64,000 nucleotides of DNA from Sphingobium subterraneum (GCF_014199435.1 NZ_JACIJP010000005.1:62001-126000), one strand, 5' to 3'. Shown: positions 38,422-46,903, counted from the first letter of the stretch. Notes: a model not told the origin generated them from the sequence alone. Made by a program: numbers and translations.

Positions 38422-38527
38422 GTTCACTCACTCTGTAGATGGGCGTTCCCGAAGGTTCGCCCGGTTCAAGTTTAGCGGTCAGACAGGGGATCGCTCCCCC
38501 TCCCGCACTGTTTCCCTTTATGTGTCA

Positions 38528-38598
38528 TGCCAGCGGAGGCTGGCATCTCAGGCCGCAAGGGAACGGCCCAATGCACGAGACCCCGGGCTGCGCCGGGG
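38528..38598. repeat. Intergenic palindromic repeat pair between nusG and rplK
   Basis: Two hairpins lie close together: TGCCAGC-GGAG-GCTGGCA (38528-38545) and CCCCGG-GCTGCG-CCGGGG (38581-38598). Paired elements with TGTCATGCC...TGGCATCTC and GAGACCCCGG...CCGGGGTGACG are a familiar style of intergenic repeat in sphingomonads (recollection, not a search). It lies within the ribosomal transcription unit. Confidence 0.6.
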
Positions 38599-38608
38599 TG
38601 ACGTGAAA

Positions 38609-39145
38609 CTACTTCGCCAACTCGACCTGCTCGAAATCGAGTTCGACCGGCGTGGCGCGACCGAAGATCGACACCGACACCTTCACGCGGCTCTTTTCGA
38701 AGTCCAGTTCCTCGACCACGCCGTTGAAGCTGGCGAACGGACCATCGAGCACCTTGACCGAATCGCCGATCTCGTAGTCGACGCTGACCTTGTGCTTGGG
38801 CGCGGCGGCGGCTTCTTCCTTGGTATTGAGAATGCGCGCGGCCTCGCCTTCGCTGATTGCCTGCGGCTTGCCCATCGACCCCAGAAAACCCGTCACCTTC
38901 GGCGTGTTCTTCACGAGGTGGTAGACGTCGTCGGTCATCGTCAGCTTGGCGAGGACGTAGCCGGGGAAGAATTTCCGCTCCGACTGGATCTTCTTGCCAC
39001 GCCGCACCTCGGTCACGGTCTCGGTGGGAACCTCGACCGATTCGACGAGCTGCGTGAGGCCCATGCGCTCCGCTTCGGCCACAATCGATTCGCGGACCTT
39101 GTTCTCGAAGCCCGAATAGGCATGAATGATGTACCAGCGCGCCAT
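38609..39145 (-). CDS. nusG: Transcription termination/antitermination protein NusG
   Basis: 178 residues from the ATG at 39145 (MARWYIIHAYSGFENKVRES); the frame is open much further upstream, but that part overlaps secE and the tRNA. The NGN domain has FFPGYVLAKLTMTDDVYHLV. The C-terminal KOW domain has GDSVKVLDGPFASFNGVVEE. Couples RNA polymerase to Rho or the ribosome. It sits in the classical secE-nusG-rplK-rplA order. Confidence 0.97.
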   Translation of the reverse strand: MARWYIIHAYSGFENKVRESIVAEAERMGLTQLVESVEVPTETVTEVRRGKKIQSERKFFPGYVLAKLTMTDDVYHLVKNTPKVTGFLGSMGKPQAISEGEAARILNTKEEAAAAPKHKVSVDYEIGDSVKVLDGPFASFNGVVEELDFEKSRVKVSVSIFGRATPVELDFEQVELAK

Positions 39146-39177
39146 ATGTTCGTCCAAAACTCCGTTATCCGGGGGCG

Positions 39178-39384
39178 TCAGCCCTGACCGGTCGCCAGTG
39201 ACAACAGGAACCTCACGACCCATCCGAAGAAGGTGTCGATCCCGAAGAAGAACAGGCCCAGCAGCGATGTCATGATGACAACCATCACCGCCGTGACCAA
39301 CGTCTCGCGATTCGTCGGCCAGACAATCTTCGATGCCTCTGCGCGAACCTGACGGACGAAATCGCCGGGAGATGTCTTGGCCAC
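39178..39384 (-). CDS. secE: Preprotein translocase subunit SecE
   Basis: 68 residues if the GTG at 39384 is used (MAKTSPGDFVRQVRAEASKI). An amphipathic segment KIVWPTNRETLVTAVMVVIM leads into a single transmembrane helix, as in the short SecE type. Essential component of the SecYEG channel. It lies between tRNA-Trp and nusG. The SD is weak, and upstream TTG codons are possible. Confidence 0.93.
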   Translation of the reverse strand: MAKTSPGDFVRQVRAEASKIVWPTNRETLVTAVMVVIMTSLLGLFFFGIDTFFGWVVRFLLSLATGQG

Positions 39385-39520
39385 TCTGCTCAACCCAATA
39401 AACAAAAACAACAAAACCGCGAAGCGTCACGCCTCTTCCTGCCTGGTGGGCCGGAAAAGGCCGCCGCTTCGCGACCAATGATCGCCGCCATAGACCGGCG
39501 CCCCGAAGGAAGCAAGTTTT

Positions 39521-39596
39521 TGGCAGGAGTGGAGGGACTCGAACCCCCGGCATTCGGTTTTGGAGACCGACGCTCTACCAGCTGAGCTACACTCCT
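39521..39596 (-). tRNA. tRNA-Trp (CCA)
   Basis: 76 nt with encoded CCA. On the minus strand the acceptor AGGAGTG pairs with CACTCCT. The anticodon loop CT-CCA-AA gives Trp, and the T-arm reads GGGGGTTCGAGTCCC. It precedes secE by about 135 bp on the same strand, a common alphaproteobacterial order. Confidence 0.96.
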
Positions 39597-39720
39597 GCGC
39601 GGCGAAGGCGCGTCCTTACCGCCCCCCGCGCGCCAGTGCAAGCGATGAGTGGACCCGCGGGCAGCGGGCAAGACACGGGAATTTCGGCCTTGGTCGGGCT
39701 TTTTTATTGTCGTGTTGTTT

Positions 39721-39743
39721 AAGTGGAAAACCGGTTCCCACTT
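39721..39743. repeat. Palindromic AAGTGG-AACCGGTT-CCACTT element
   Basis: A 23-base near-perfect palindrome around AACCGGTT, 27 bp upstream of aat. Closely similar AAGTGGGAACCGGTTTTC-type palindromes are widespread between genes in alphaproteobacteria (recollection). The role is unknown. Confidence 0.5.
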
Positions 39744-39770
39744 TTCCGCACGATGCACTAAGCTTCCGCC

Positions 39771-40523
39771 ATGCTCATCGATCCGTTCATGCTGCTGCGC
39801 GCCTATGCGATGGGCCTGTTCCCGATGTCGGACGATCGCGATACCGACGAGGTGTTCTGGGTAGAGCCGAAGAAGCGCGCGATCCTGCCGCTCGATGGGT
39901 TTCATCTGTCGCGCTCGCTGGCGAAAACAATCCGGTCTGGCCAGTTCCAGGTTACCGCGAACCGGGCCTTCGGCGAGGTGGTGAAGCTGTGTGCGGAAGC
40001 GGCGCCCGACCGGCCGACGACGTGGATCAACGGCCCGATCGAGCAGAGCTATGGGCGGCTCCATGAGTTGCACTTCGCCCATTCGGTGGAGTGCTGGTCC
40101 AACGGCGCGCTGGTGGGTGGCCTGTACGGCGTGGGGCTGGGGCGGGCGTTCTTCGGCGAGAGCATGTTCTCGCGTGCGACCGATGCGTCGAAAGTGGCTC
40201 TGGCGTGGCTGGTCGCACGGCTGCGCTTTGCAGGGTTCACCCTGCTTGACTGCCAGTTCATGACCAGCCATCTGCGATCGCTCGGCGCGATCGAGATGCG
40301 GCAAAAGGCTTATCTGTCGTTGCTGTCCGCAGCGGTTGAGGGCGTGCCGCTGGGCGACGCCGGGGCGTTGTTTGCCTCGGCGGAGGGGGCCGCGGCATCG
40401 CTCGCATTTGATCCGCTTGCCGAACCAGAAGCGGAACGGGACGTGCCGCCTTCCCCGGTCTTCACCGTGTCCGGACCCGTTTCGGGCCAGGCCATCGCGC
40501 AGCTTTTGACCCAGACATCATAA
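39771..40523 (+). CDS. aat: Leucyl/phenylalanyl-tRNA–protein transferase
   Basis: 250 residues. It adds Leu or Phe to N-terminal Arg/Lys of proteins in the N-degron pathway. Family blocks: AYAMGLFPMSDDRD, FWVEPKKRAILPLDGFHLSRSL, WINGPIEQSYGRLHELHFAHS, GLYGVGLGRAFFGESMFSR and LLDCQFMTSHLRSLGA. The conserved core ends near residue 190. About 55 extra residues follow and overlap, antisense, the end of the DUF2155 gene (214 bp). The SD is weak. Confidence 0.95.
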   Translation: MLIDPFMLLRAYAMGLFPMSDDRDTDEVFWVEPKKRAILPLDGFHLSRSLAKTIRSGQFQVTANRAFGEVVKLCAEAAPDRPTTWINGPIEQSYGRLHELHFAHSVECWSNGALVGGLYGVGLGRAFFGESMFSRATDASKVALAWLVARLRFAGFTLLDCQFMTSHLRSLGAIEMRQKAYLSLLSAAVEGVPLGDAGALFASAEGAAASLAFDPLAEPEAERDVPPSPVFTVSGPVSGQAIAQLLTQTS

Positions 40524-40990
40524 ATGGGGTGTTGAACGACGTTGCGGTCGGGACGGTTTTTGAACACCCAGCCGGAAAAGACGCGCCGCCATTTGTTGTC
40601 GGCGTTGCTGCGCACATCGAGCTGCACGAAAGCGCCGGTGTCCTGAAAATTTTCCCACGGTGCGGTCTGCTCGCAGGCACGCAGGCGGACAATGGCGTCG
40701 CCGACGCGCAGCGCCTGACCAGGCTTCATCTGGAGATCGCGGGTGATGCCGTTGCGTTTGTTGAGCAGGCCGACGATGGCGACGCGTTCTTGCATTGGCG
40801 TTCCGGTCAGCGCGGCGGAAGCCACGGTGCGGATCGCGGCATTGTCCGATCGTTCCGCCACCGCACGGGACCGGTTTGCGTCGGGCATATCCTGCGGATC
40901 AGGGCCGCCGCAGGACGACAGCAGGAACGCGAGCAGCAGGAGGGACGGGGGGGCGAGAAGCCTTGGCCGCCCCGCCGGACGCAGAATCAT
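40310..40990 (-). CDS. DUF2155-family lipoprotein
   Basis: 226 residues from the ATG at 40990, which overlaps the NDUFA12 stop (ATGA). The lipobox is LLSSC (Cys27). The DUF2155 domain spans about residues 60-155 and ends FSGWVFKNRPDRNVVQHPIY-DVWVKSC, with the paired cysteines typical of the family (RACEQTAPWENFQDTGAFVQ and VKSC). The last 70 residues are a Ser/Ala/Pro-rich low-complexity tail that overlaps aat on the other strand. Envelope protein of unknown function, often next to the NDUFA12 gene. Confidence 0.8.
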   Translation of the reverse strand: MILRPAGRPRLLAPPSLLLLAFLLSSCGGPDPQDMPDANRSRAVAERSDNAAIRTVASAALTGTPMQERVAIVGLLNKRNGITRDLQMKPGQALRVGDAIVRLRACEQTAPWENFQDTGAFVQLDVRSNADNKWRRVFSGWVFKNRPDRNVVQHPIYDVWVKSCAMAWPETGPDTVKTGEGGTSRSASGSASGSNASDAAAPSAEANNAPASPSGTPSTAADSNDR

Positions 40991-41385
40991 GATGCGTCGG
41001 GACTCCAAGCCTCGTAATCGCCGGTCGCCATCTGCCGATGTCGGCCCTTTTCGATCGACCCGGTCGGGCGATAGGCGTTGGCGGTGCCGGTCTGGTTCGG
41101 GACATAGTCCTTTTCCCAGATGCGCGGCGGCGGCAGATTGCTTTCCGGCGTGCCTTCGATCGTGTTGTGCAGCCAGCCGTGCCATTCAGCCGGGACGCGG
41201 CTTGCGTCGTTCGCACCATTGTAGATGACCCAGCGGCGCGGGTTGCCGTGGACGTCCTTGCCGCCCTGAAAATAGACATTGCCCATGTGATCTTCCCCGA
41301 CCTTGCTGCCCTTCAGGGCCGAAAAGAGCGCGGTGCCGATGGTGGCGCCGTCCCACCAGGTGAAGATTTTCATCAAGAGTCCCAT
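40987..41385 (-). CDS. NADH:ubiquinone oxidoreductase accessory subunit NDUFA12
   Basis: 132 residues. The mitochondrial B17.2/NDUFA12 signature is clear: FTWWDGATIGTALFSALKG, then VGEDHMGNVYFQGG, RRWVIYNGANDASRVPAEWH and WLHNTIEGTPE. It is an accessory subunit of complex I in alphaproteobacteria and mitochondria, on the matrix/cytoplasm side. The nuo operon is not in this window. Its stop overlaps the DUF2155 start. Confidence 0.95.
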   Translation of the reverse strand: MGLLMKIFTWWDGATIGTALFSALKGSKVGEDHMGNVYFQGGKDVHGNPRRWVIYNGANDASRVPAEWHGWLHNTIEGTPESNLPPPRIWEKDYVPNQTGTANAYRPTGSIEKGRHRQMATGDYEAWSPDAS

Positions 41386-41442
41386 GGCCGTCCGTTTAGC
41401 GCCTTGGCGGGGGCATTGGCAAGTCGGATGTGCCGTGGGGGT

Positions 41443-42000
41443 TCAGGGCGCGGGGCAGAAATTGTCAGGCGTCGTGGTTGTTGGTCGCGTGCTGACAGGC
41501 CGCGCAGTGCAGGCGCCCCACGACACGCGATCGTCCACCGCCAGACCAAGCTCGCGCGAACGCCCGCCGCGCAGTTCGAGCACGGCGGCGACCGGGATGC
41601 CTGCGGAGATGGGAGCAAGCGAATGCGGGGTCGTCTGTTCCGCGATCATCGCGATGGTCCCGTCGGTGCGGATGAAGATAATGTCGAGCGGAATAAGGGT
41701 GTTCTTCATCCAGAAGCTGGCGGTGCGGGGCGGATCCATGGGAAAGAGCATGCCGCCCTTGTCCGGCACGGACTTTCGGAACATCAGCCCGCGCTCTTGC
41801 TGGGCGGGGGTCAGCGCGATTTCGACGGTGAAGGACGAGGACGAAACCCCCCGGTCGCCCTGCTGGATGACGAGCGGAACCGTCGGCATCGCTTGCGACA
41901 GTGCCGAAGGCTGCCGTTCGGGCGCGGCCTTGCATCCGGAAAGTGCGACGAGGCATAAGGCCACGCCAGCGATGAAATTCTGCGCAGTTCCTTGCCTCAT
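41443..42000 (-). CDS. DUF192-family lipoprotein
   Basis: 185 residues from the ATG at 42000, overlapping the recX stop (ATGA). The lipobox is LVALSGC (Cys23). The DUF192 core is recognisable: FTVEIALTPAQQERGLMFRK, GGMLFPMDPPRTASFWMKNT, PLDIIFIRTDGTIAMI. The ribosomal or envelope role of this small beta-barrel family is unknown. A short Thr/Pro tail follows. Confidence 0.85.
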   Translation of the reverse strand: MRQGTAQNFIAGVALCLVALSGCKAAPERQPSALSQAMPTVPLVIQQGDRGVSSSSFTVEIALTPAQQERGLMFRKSVPDKGGMLFPMDPPRTASFWMKNTLIPLDIIFIRTDGTIAMIAEQTTPHSLAPISAGIPVAAVLELRGGRSRELGLAVDDRVSWGACTARPVSTRPTTTTPDNFCPAP

Positions 42001-42533
42001 CCTTCGTCCCGTTCCGGAATTTCGCCGGGTGCCGCGTCGACCCAGCGGCACGCTGTGGCAAAGTCATGGCCCGAACGCGCGAACATCGCGATCTGTTTCT
42101 GGCGCTGGGCGGGATCCGCAAGCGCGGTCGCATAGGGACCTACGCGCTTGCGCCGGGCGAGGGTTTCGGCGGCATCCCACGCGTCGATACGCGCCTGCGC
42201 TTCGGCACCCTGACGATCTACCTCATCTATGCCATCGGCCTGCAAGCCGGCACGGATGCGCCGGGGACCAAGGCCGCGCCGGGCCATTGCCGCCCCCTTC
42301 ATCACGCCATATTGGGCATCATCGATGTATTGGAGGTCGGTCATTCGCGTCACGATCGCGTCGATATCGGGCGGCGTATCGCCCTCCCATCCCCTTTCCC
42401 GCACCTTGCGCGCAAGATAGGTTGCGAGCCGCGCGCGCGTGGTCGCGAAGCGCCCGACATAGTGCAGGGCGAGGTCGCGCAGCTGCCCTTCGGACAGGGG
42501 CGGGCGCTTGTTTCGGGCGGGTGATCGTGCCAT
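41997..42533 (-). CDS. recX: RecX-family regulatory protein
   Basis: 178 residues from the ATG at 42533. The frame stays open far upstream, but the upstream part overlaps the FAAL gene antisense and is a shadow. RecX three-helix repeats are present: LRDLALHYVGRFATTRARLATYL, IVTRMTDLQYIDDAQYGVMK and ARRGLGPRRIRAGLQADGID. Modulates RecA filaments. recA is not nearby. Divergent from FAAL; co-oriented with DUF192. Confidence 0.83.
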   Translation of the reverse strand: MARSPARNKRPPLSEGQLRDLALHYVGRFATTRARLATYLARKVRERGWEGDTPPDIDAIVTRMTDLQYIDDAQYGVMKGAAMARRGLGPRRIRAGLQADGIDEVDRQGAEAQARIDAWDAAETLARRKRVGPYATALADPAQRQKQIAMFARSGHDFATACRWVDAAPGEIPERDEG

Positions 42534-42710
42534 GCGCCATTTTTGTGCCACAGTCGGGTCCGAATTTGAACGCGCCTTGCGGGTTATGAGGGATTTTATA
42601 TCGGGACTTTTGCGTTTCAACGCGAGCCGACCGGTATTTGGGTCAAAATCCTTGGGAAACGGACAAATAGCCGGTTTCGAGGACGAAGAACAGGATTGGG
42701 TGAAACCAAT

Positions 42711-44495
42711 ATGACGGAAACGCAGGATATTTTGGCGGCTGAGCGGCCTTCGTCGGTGGATGATGCTGCGCAAGCGCTGCGGCCGACGCCGACGATAGAC
42801 AGCCTTCCGCGCCGGTTTTCGGATTTCGCCACATTGGGCGAGGCACTCGATTACGCGGCACAGGGGCAGCGTGGCCTCAATTTCCATGATCCGCGGGGGA
42901 CCCTGACTCACCCCTATCCCTATCGCGAACTGCGCGAGGATGCGCTCGCCTGCGCGCACCGGCTGGTCGCCCATGGCGTGCGCCCGCAGGACCGGATCGC
43001 TCTGGTCGCGGAGACCGGGCCGGAATTTGCGCAGATGTTTTTCGGCATTGTTTACGCAGGCGCCTGGCCTGTGCCTTTGCCGCTCCCTACAAGCTTCGGG
43101 GGCAAGGAAAGCTATATCGACCAGCTGGTCGTGCAGCTGTCGAGCTGTGACCCGAAGATGCTGTTCTACCCTGCGGAACTCGCCGACATGGCGAGCGAGG
43201 CTGCGCGGCTCCAGTCGGTGGAGCCGATGGATTATACCAGCTTCATCGCGCGCGAAGCGCCCGCCGGACCGCTGCCGCAGGCGAGCACGGATGACATTGC
43301 TTATCTCCAATATTCGAGCGGATCGACGCGCTTTCCCCATGGTGTCGCGGTGACCCACCATGCGCTGCTCAGCAACCTGTCGGCGCACAGCCATGGTATG
43401 CAGCTGCAGGACAGCGACCGTTGCATCAGCTGGCTGCCCTGGTACCATGACATGGGGCTGGTGGGCTGCTTCCTGTCGGTGGTCGCCAACCAGGTGTCGA
43501 CCGATTATCTCAAGACCGAGGATTTTGCGCGGCGGCCGCTGGCGTGGCTCGATCTCATCAGCCGCAACGAGGGCACGTCGATCAGTTATTCGCCGACCTT
43601 CGGTTACGATATTTGCGCGCGCCGCATGTCGAGCCAGACCAAGGCGTCCGACCGGTTCGACCTGTCACGCTGGCGGCTCGCGGGGAACGGCGCGGACATG
43701 ATCCGCCCGGACGTGATGCAGAGCTTCGTCGATGCATTCGCCGATGCGGGCTTCTCACCGCGCGCCTTCTTGCCGAGCTATGGCCTGGCCGAGGCGACGC
43801 TCGCCGTTACCATCATGCCACCGGGCGAAGGGATCATCGTCGAACTGGTCGAGGAAACCGACCTGTCGGGCGGCGACGCGGCCGAGGGACGTCCGCAGCG
43901 CTACCGGGCGATCGTCAATTGTGGCAAGCCGGCCAAGGATATGCGCGTTGAGATCCGCGACGAGGACGGGTCGATTTTGGCGGAACGGCAGATCGGCAAG
44001 GTGTGGACCACCGGGCCGTCGCTGATGATCGGCTATTTCCGGGACGAGGAGGCGACGAATGCCTGCCTGATCGATGGCTGGCTCGATACCGGCGACATGG
44101 GGTACCTGTCCGACGGCTATCTCTACATCGTCGGTCGCGCCAAGGACATGATCATCATCAACGGCAAGAACCACTGGCCGCAGGATATCGAATGGGCGGT
44201 GGAGCAGCTCCCCGGCTTCAAGCAGGGCGATATTGCCGCCTTCGCGATCACTACGCCGGGCGGCGAGGAGGCGCCTGCGGTGCTGGTGCATTGCCGGACA
44301 TCGGACAATGAGGAGCGCTCGAAGCTGCGCGACCAGATCCGTGACCGGGTGCGCGCGATTACGGGCATGAACTGCGTTGTCGAACTCGTGCCGCCGCGCA
44401 CCCTGCCACGCACCAGTTCGGGCAAACTCAGCCGGTCGAAGGCGCGCAACCTGTATCTGTCCGGAGAGATCGTCCCGTACGATATCGCGGCCTAG
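42711..44495 (+). CDS. Fatty acyl-AMP ligase (FAAL)
   Basis: 594 residues from the ATG at 42711. ANL superfamily: P-loop YLQYSSGSTRFPHGVAVTH (residues about 200-218), WLPWYHDMGLVGCFL, LPSYGLAEATLAVT, TGDMGYLSDGYLYIVGRAKD and the C-terminal NGKNHWPQDIEW. The WYHDMGL block and the overall pattern are those of long-chain fatty acid adenylating enzymes that hand acyl-AMP to an acyl carrier protein. It stands alone, with no carrier protein, polyketide synthase or sphingolipid (spt) gene adjacent. A strong terminator follows. Confidence 0.88.
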   Translation: MTETQDILAAERPSSVDDAAQALRPTPTIDSLPRRFSDFATLGEALDYAAQGQRGLNFHDPRGTLTHPYPYRELREDALACAHRLVAHGVRPQDRIALVAETGPEFAQMFFGIVYAGAWPVPLPLPTSFGGKESYIDQLVVQLSSCDPKMLFYPAELADMASEAARLQSVEPMDYTSFIAREAPAGPLPQASTDDIAYLQYSSGSTRFPHGVAVTHHALLSNLSAHSHGMQLQDSDRCISWLPWYHDMGLVGCFLSVVANQVSTDYLKTEDFARRPLAWLDLISRNEGTSISYSPTFGYDICARRMSSQTKASDRFDLSRWRLAGNGADMIRPDVMQSFVDAFADAGFSPRAFLPSYGLAEATLAVTIMPPGEGIIVELVEETDLSGGDAAEGRPQRYRAIVNCGKPAKDMRVEIRDEDGSILAERQIGKVWTTGPSLMIGYFRDEEATNACLIDGWLDTGDMGYLSDGYLYIVGRAKDMIIINGKNHWPQDIEWAVEQLPGFKQGDIAAFAITTPGGEEAPAVLVHCRTSDNEERSKLRDQIRDRVRAITGMNCVVELVPPRTLPRTSSGKLSRSKARNLYLSGEIVPYDIAA

Positions 44496-44525
44496 CGCCG
44501 CTCAGCCGCGATGACGCTGGAACGC

Positions 44526-44561
44526 AAAAAAGGGCGGAGCCTCGCGGTTCCGCCCTTTTTT
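44526..44561. terminator. Bidirectional Rho-independent terminator
   Basis: Stem AAAAAAGGGCGGA / TCCGCCCTTTTTT with a 10-base loop, 30 bp after the FAAL stop and 12 bp before the convergent Tyr-rich protein gene. A- and T-runs on either side make it work in both directions. Confidence 0.92.
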
Positions 44562-44573
44562 GCATGGGAGTGA

Positions 44574-44969
44574 TCAGTCGCAGCGCTGAATTGTAGTCCA
44601 GCTGCCGCGATAATCATCATAATAACGATCGGTGCGACAATGGCGGTATCCATCGTCACCATAGCCATATCCGCGATAGCCACGATAATAATCGCCGCGA
44701 TCATAATAGCCACGGTCATAGCCGCGATAGTCGCGGCGGTCGTAACGTGCATCGTAATAGCGGTCGCGATTGCTGCTCGACGCGATGGCTGCGCCGAGCG
44801 CCAAGCCGACAATACCGCCCGCAATCGCCGCGCCCGTGGAGTCTCCACCATGATGATGTCGGCCATAGCCGCCGTAATAGCGCGGTCGCGCTTCGGCCGG
44901 GGTGACCATCGCGGTCACGCTCGCCACGCCTGCCAGCGCCAAGATGCTCTTCTTCCAGACAGTCTTCAT
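44574..44969 (-). CDS. Secreted Gly-zipper protein with a Tyr/Arg/Asp/Gly-rich tail
   Basis: 131 residues. A signal peptide (cleavage near AEA, residues 25-27) is preceded by a strong GGAGGAA SD. Next comes a His-rich patch, a glycine-zipper segment TGAAIAGGIVGLALGAAIAS (residues about 45-64), and a tail of about 55 residues made almost only of Tyr, Arg, Asp and Gly with repeated RGYxR/YYDR units. Two cysteines sit near the C-terminus. This is like the Gly-zipper (RcnB/YMGG-like) periplasmic proteins. Function unknown. Confidence 0.8.
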   Translation of the reverse strand: MKTVWKKSILALAGVASVTAMVTPAEARPRYYGGYGRHHHGGDSTGAAIAGGIVGLALGAAIASSSNRDRYYDARYDRRDYRGYDRGYYDRGDYYRGYRGYGYGDDGYRHCRTDRYYDDYRGSWTTIQRCD

Positions 44970-45222
44970 CGCGTTCCTCCAAATCCGGGGCGCATGTCGC
45001 GAATCCGCAGGCGCCTATACGACCTCCCTAATCTTCGGCAGTTGAACCCTACCTGAAGCAGGCTGTCAGAAAAGGTTCAGACGGCTAAGGGCTGTCGGCC
45101 CATGGGGAACGGTTGGCGATACCACGTGTTCGGAACGACGGGTTGTCATACATGTCATCGTCGTAGACAAGGACGCCGCGACCTTCAGAACCAGACGACC
45201 GACGTTTCAGGATTCCCTTTCC

Positions 45223-46884
45223 ATGGCCACATCGACAACCGCGCCGCAGGATCACCGGTTCTTCGCACCGCTCGGCATCCCGGTATTCCGGGCGATCTGG
45301 TTCGCGAGCATGGCGTCGAATCTGGGTGGACTGGTTCAGTCGGTCGGCGCGTCGTGGATGATGACGTCTCTCACGAAATCCCCCACGCTGGTCGCACTGG
45401 TTCAGGCGTCGACCACCCTGCCGATCATGCTGCTTGCGTTGGTAGCGGGAGCCATCGCCGACAATCACGACCGGCGGATCGTGATGCTGGTGGCGCAGAT
45501 CTTTATGCTGACGGTGTCGGTGGGGCTTTCGCTCTGCGCGTGGCTGGGGTGGTTGACGCCATGGCTGTTGCTGTCCTTCACGTTCCTGATTGGCGTAGGA
45601 ACCGCGCTGCATGCGCCGTCCTGGCAGGCTTCGGTCGGCGACATGGTACCGCGCCCCGTGCTGCCCGGCGCGGTGGCCCTCAACAGCATGGGCTTCAACG
45701 TCGCGCGCAGTTTCGGCCCGGCGATCGGCGGCGCGGTTGTTGCGGCAGCGGGGGCAGCGGCGGCATTCCTCGTCAATGCCGTCAGCTATCTTGGCCTGAT
45801 CGTCGTGTTGTCCCGCTGGCGCTCCCCCGCTCAGGACCGCAGCCTGCCACCGGAACCGCTGCGCATCGCGATGGGCGCGGGGATCCGCTATGTGGCGATG
45901 TCCCCGACGATCCGCACGGCGCTGCTGCGCGCTATCTGGTTCGGGTTTGCTGCCAGCGCGACGCCTGCCCTGATGCCGCTGGTGGCGCGCCACATGTTGC
46001 CGGGCGGCGCGTTTACCTACGGATTGCTTCTGGGCGCGTTCGGGATGGGGGCGGTGGCCGGGGCGCTGAGCGGCAGCCGGTTGCGGCGCTTCCTGTCCAG
46101 CGAGGCGATGGTGGGCTGGGCCACAGTGGCGATGGCGACGGGCGCGATCACCCTTGGGCTTAGCCATTCCATCTGGTTGACCTTCGCCGCGCTGATCCTT
46201 GCGGGAGGCGGCTGGGTGCTGGCGCTTTCGACCTTCAACGTGACGGTGCAGATGGCGTCGCCGCGCTGGGTGGTGGGTCGGTCGCTTGCGTTGTACCAGA
46301 TGGCGGCGTTCGGCGGGTTGGCCGTTGGAAGCTGGAGCTTTGGTGAATTGGCCGGAGTACATGGCATTCCCGTCGCGCTCATCGCGGCCGGGCTGTTGCA
46401 GCTCGGCGGCGCGGCGCTAGGCCTGGTGCTCCCCCTGCCCGTGGCGCTCGATCTTGATCTTAGTCCGCTTGGGCGGTGGAAGGAGCCAGAGATCGCCGTC
46501 GCCATTGCGCCACGCAGCGGGCCGATCGTCATCACGCTGGAATATCGCATCGCGCCGGAGGACATCGATCGGTTCCTTGTCGAAATGGGCGAGCGTCGTC
46601 GCATCCGCATGCGCGATGGCGCGCGCAACTGGACGCTGCTGCGCGACCTGACGATCGATGATCTGTGGATCGAGCGCTATCACGTGCCCACATGGCACGA
46701 CTATATCCGCCATTCCCAGCGCCGCACGCAGGAGGACGCCGCCAATATCGACCGCATCTTTGCGCTCCAGCGGGAAGGCTTTCCCGTGGTCGCGCACCGG
46801 ATGATAGAGAGGCAGGTCGGGCGGCTGTCGAAGGTGGGCACGCAGGATGGCGACGCCTTTACCGATCCGACCCGAACGGGCTGA
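45223..46884 (+). CDS. MFS transporter (MFS_3 type) with C-terminal soluble domain
   Basis: 553 residues. Residues about 15-405 give twelve hydrophobic helices, starting FRAIWFASMASNLGGLVQSV. The helix 2-3 loop reads DNHDRRIVML. The last 130 residues are soluble and resemble an ABM-monooxygenase-like ferredoxin fold (IVITLEYRIAPEDIDRF, YHVPTWHDYIRHSQRRT). This is the layout of the Pfam MFS_3 group of putative exporters. The substrate is unknown. It is isolated, with a hairpin between it and terC. Confidence 0.87.
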   Translation: MATSTTAPQDHRFFAPLGIPVFRAIWFASMASNLGGLVQSVGASWMMTSLTKSPTLVALVQASTTLPIMLLALVAGAIADNHDRRIVMLVAQIFMLTVSVGLSLCAWLGWLTPWLLLSFTFLIGVGTALHAPSWQASVGDMVPRPVLPGAVALNSMGFNVARSFGPAIGGAVVAAAGAAAAFLVNAVSYLGLIVVLSRWRSPAQDRSLPPEPLRIAMGAGIRYVAMSPTIRTALLRAIWFGFAASATPALMPLVARHMLPGGAFTYGLLLGAFGMGAVAGALSGSRLRRFLSSEAMVGWATVAMATGAITLGLSHSIWLTFAALILAGGGWVLALSTFNVTVQMASPRWVVGRSLALYQMAAFGGLAVGSWSFGELAGVHGIPVALIAAGLLQLGGAALGLVLPLPVALDLDLSPLGRWKEPEIAVAIAPRSGPIVITLEYRIAPEDIDRFLVEMGERRRIRMRDGARNWTLLRDLTIDDLWIERYHVPTWHDYIRHSQRRTQEDAANIDRIFALQREGFPVVAHRMIERQVGRLSKVGTQDGDAFTDPTRTG

Positions 46885-46903
46885 TATTCTCATCTGACAT
46901 GCA

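Noticed and set aside
45106..45130. GGAAC-N16-TGTT upstream of the MFS gene as an EcfG promoter
   Set aside because: The -10 has a mismatch and the gene has no link to stress. A second GGAAC follows at once, so chance is likely.
45085..46362. Minus-strand ORF of 425 residues over the MFS gene
   Set aside because: Antisense shadow with very high Arg/His/Gln content.
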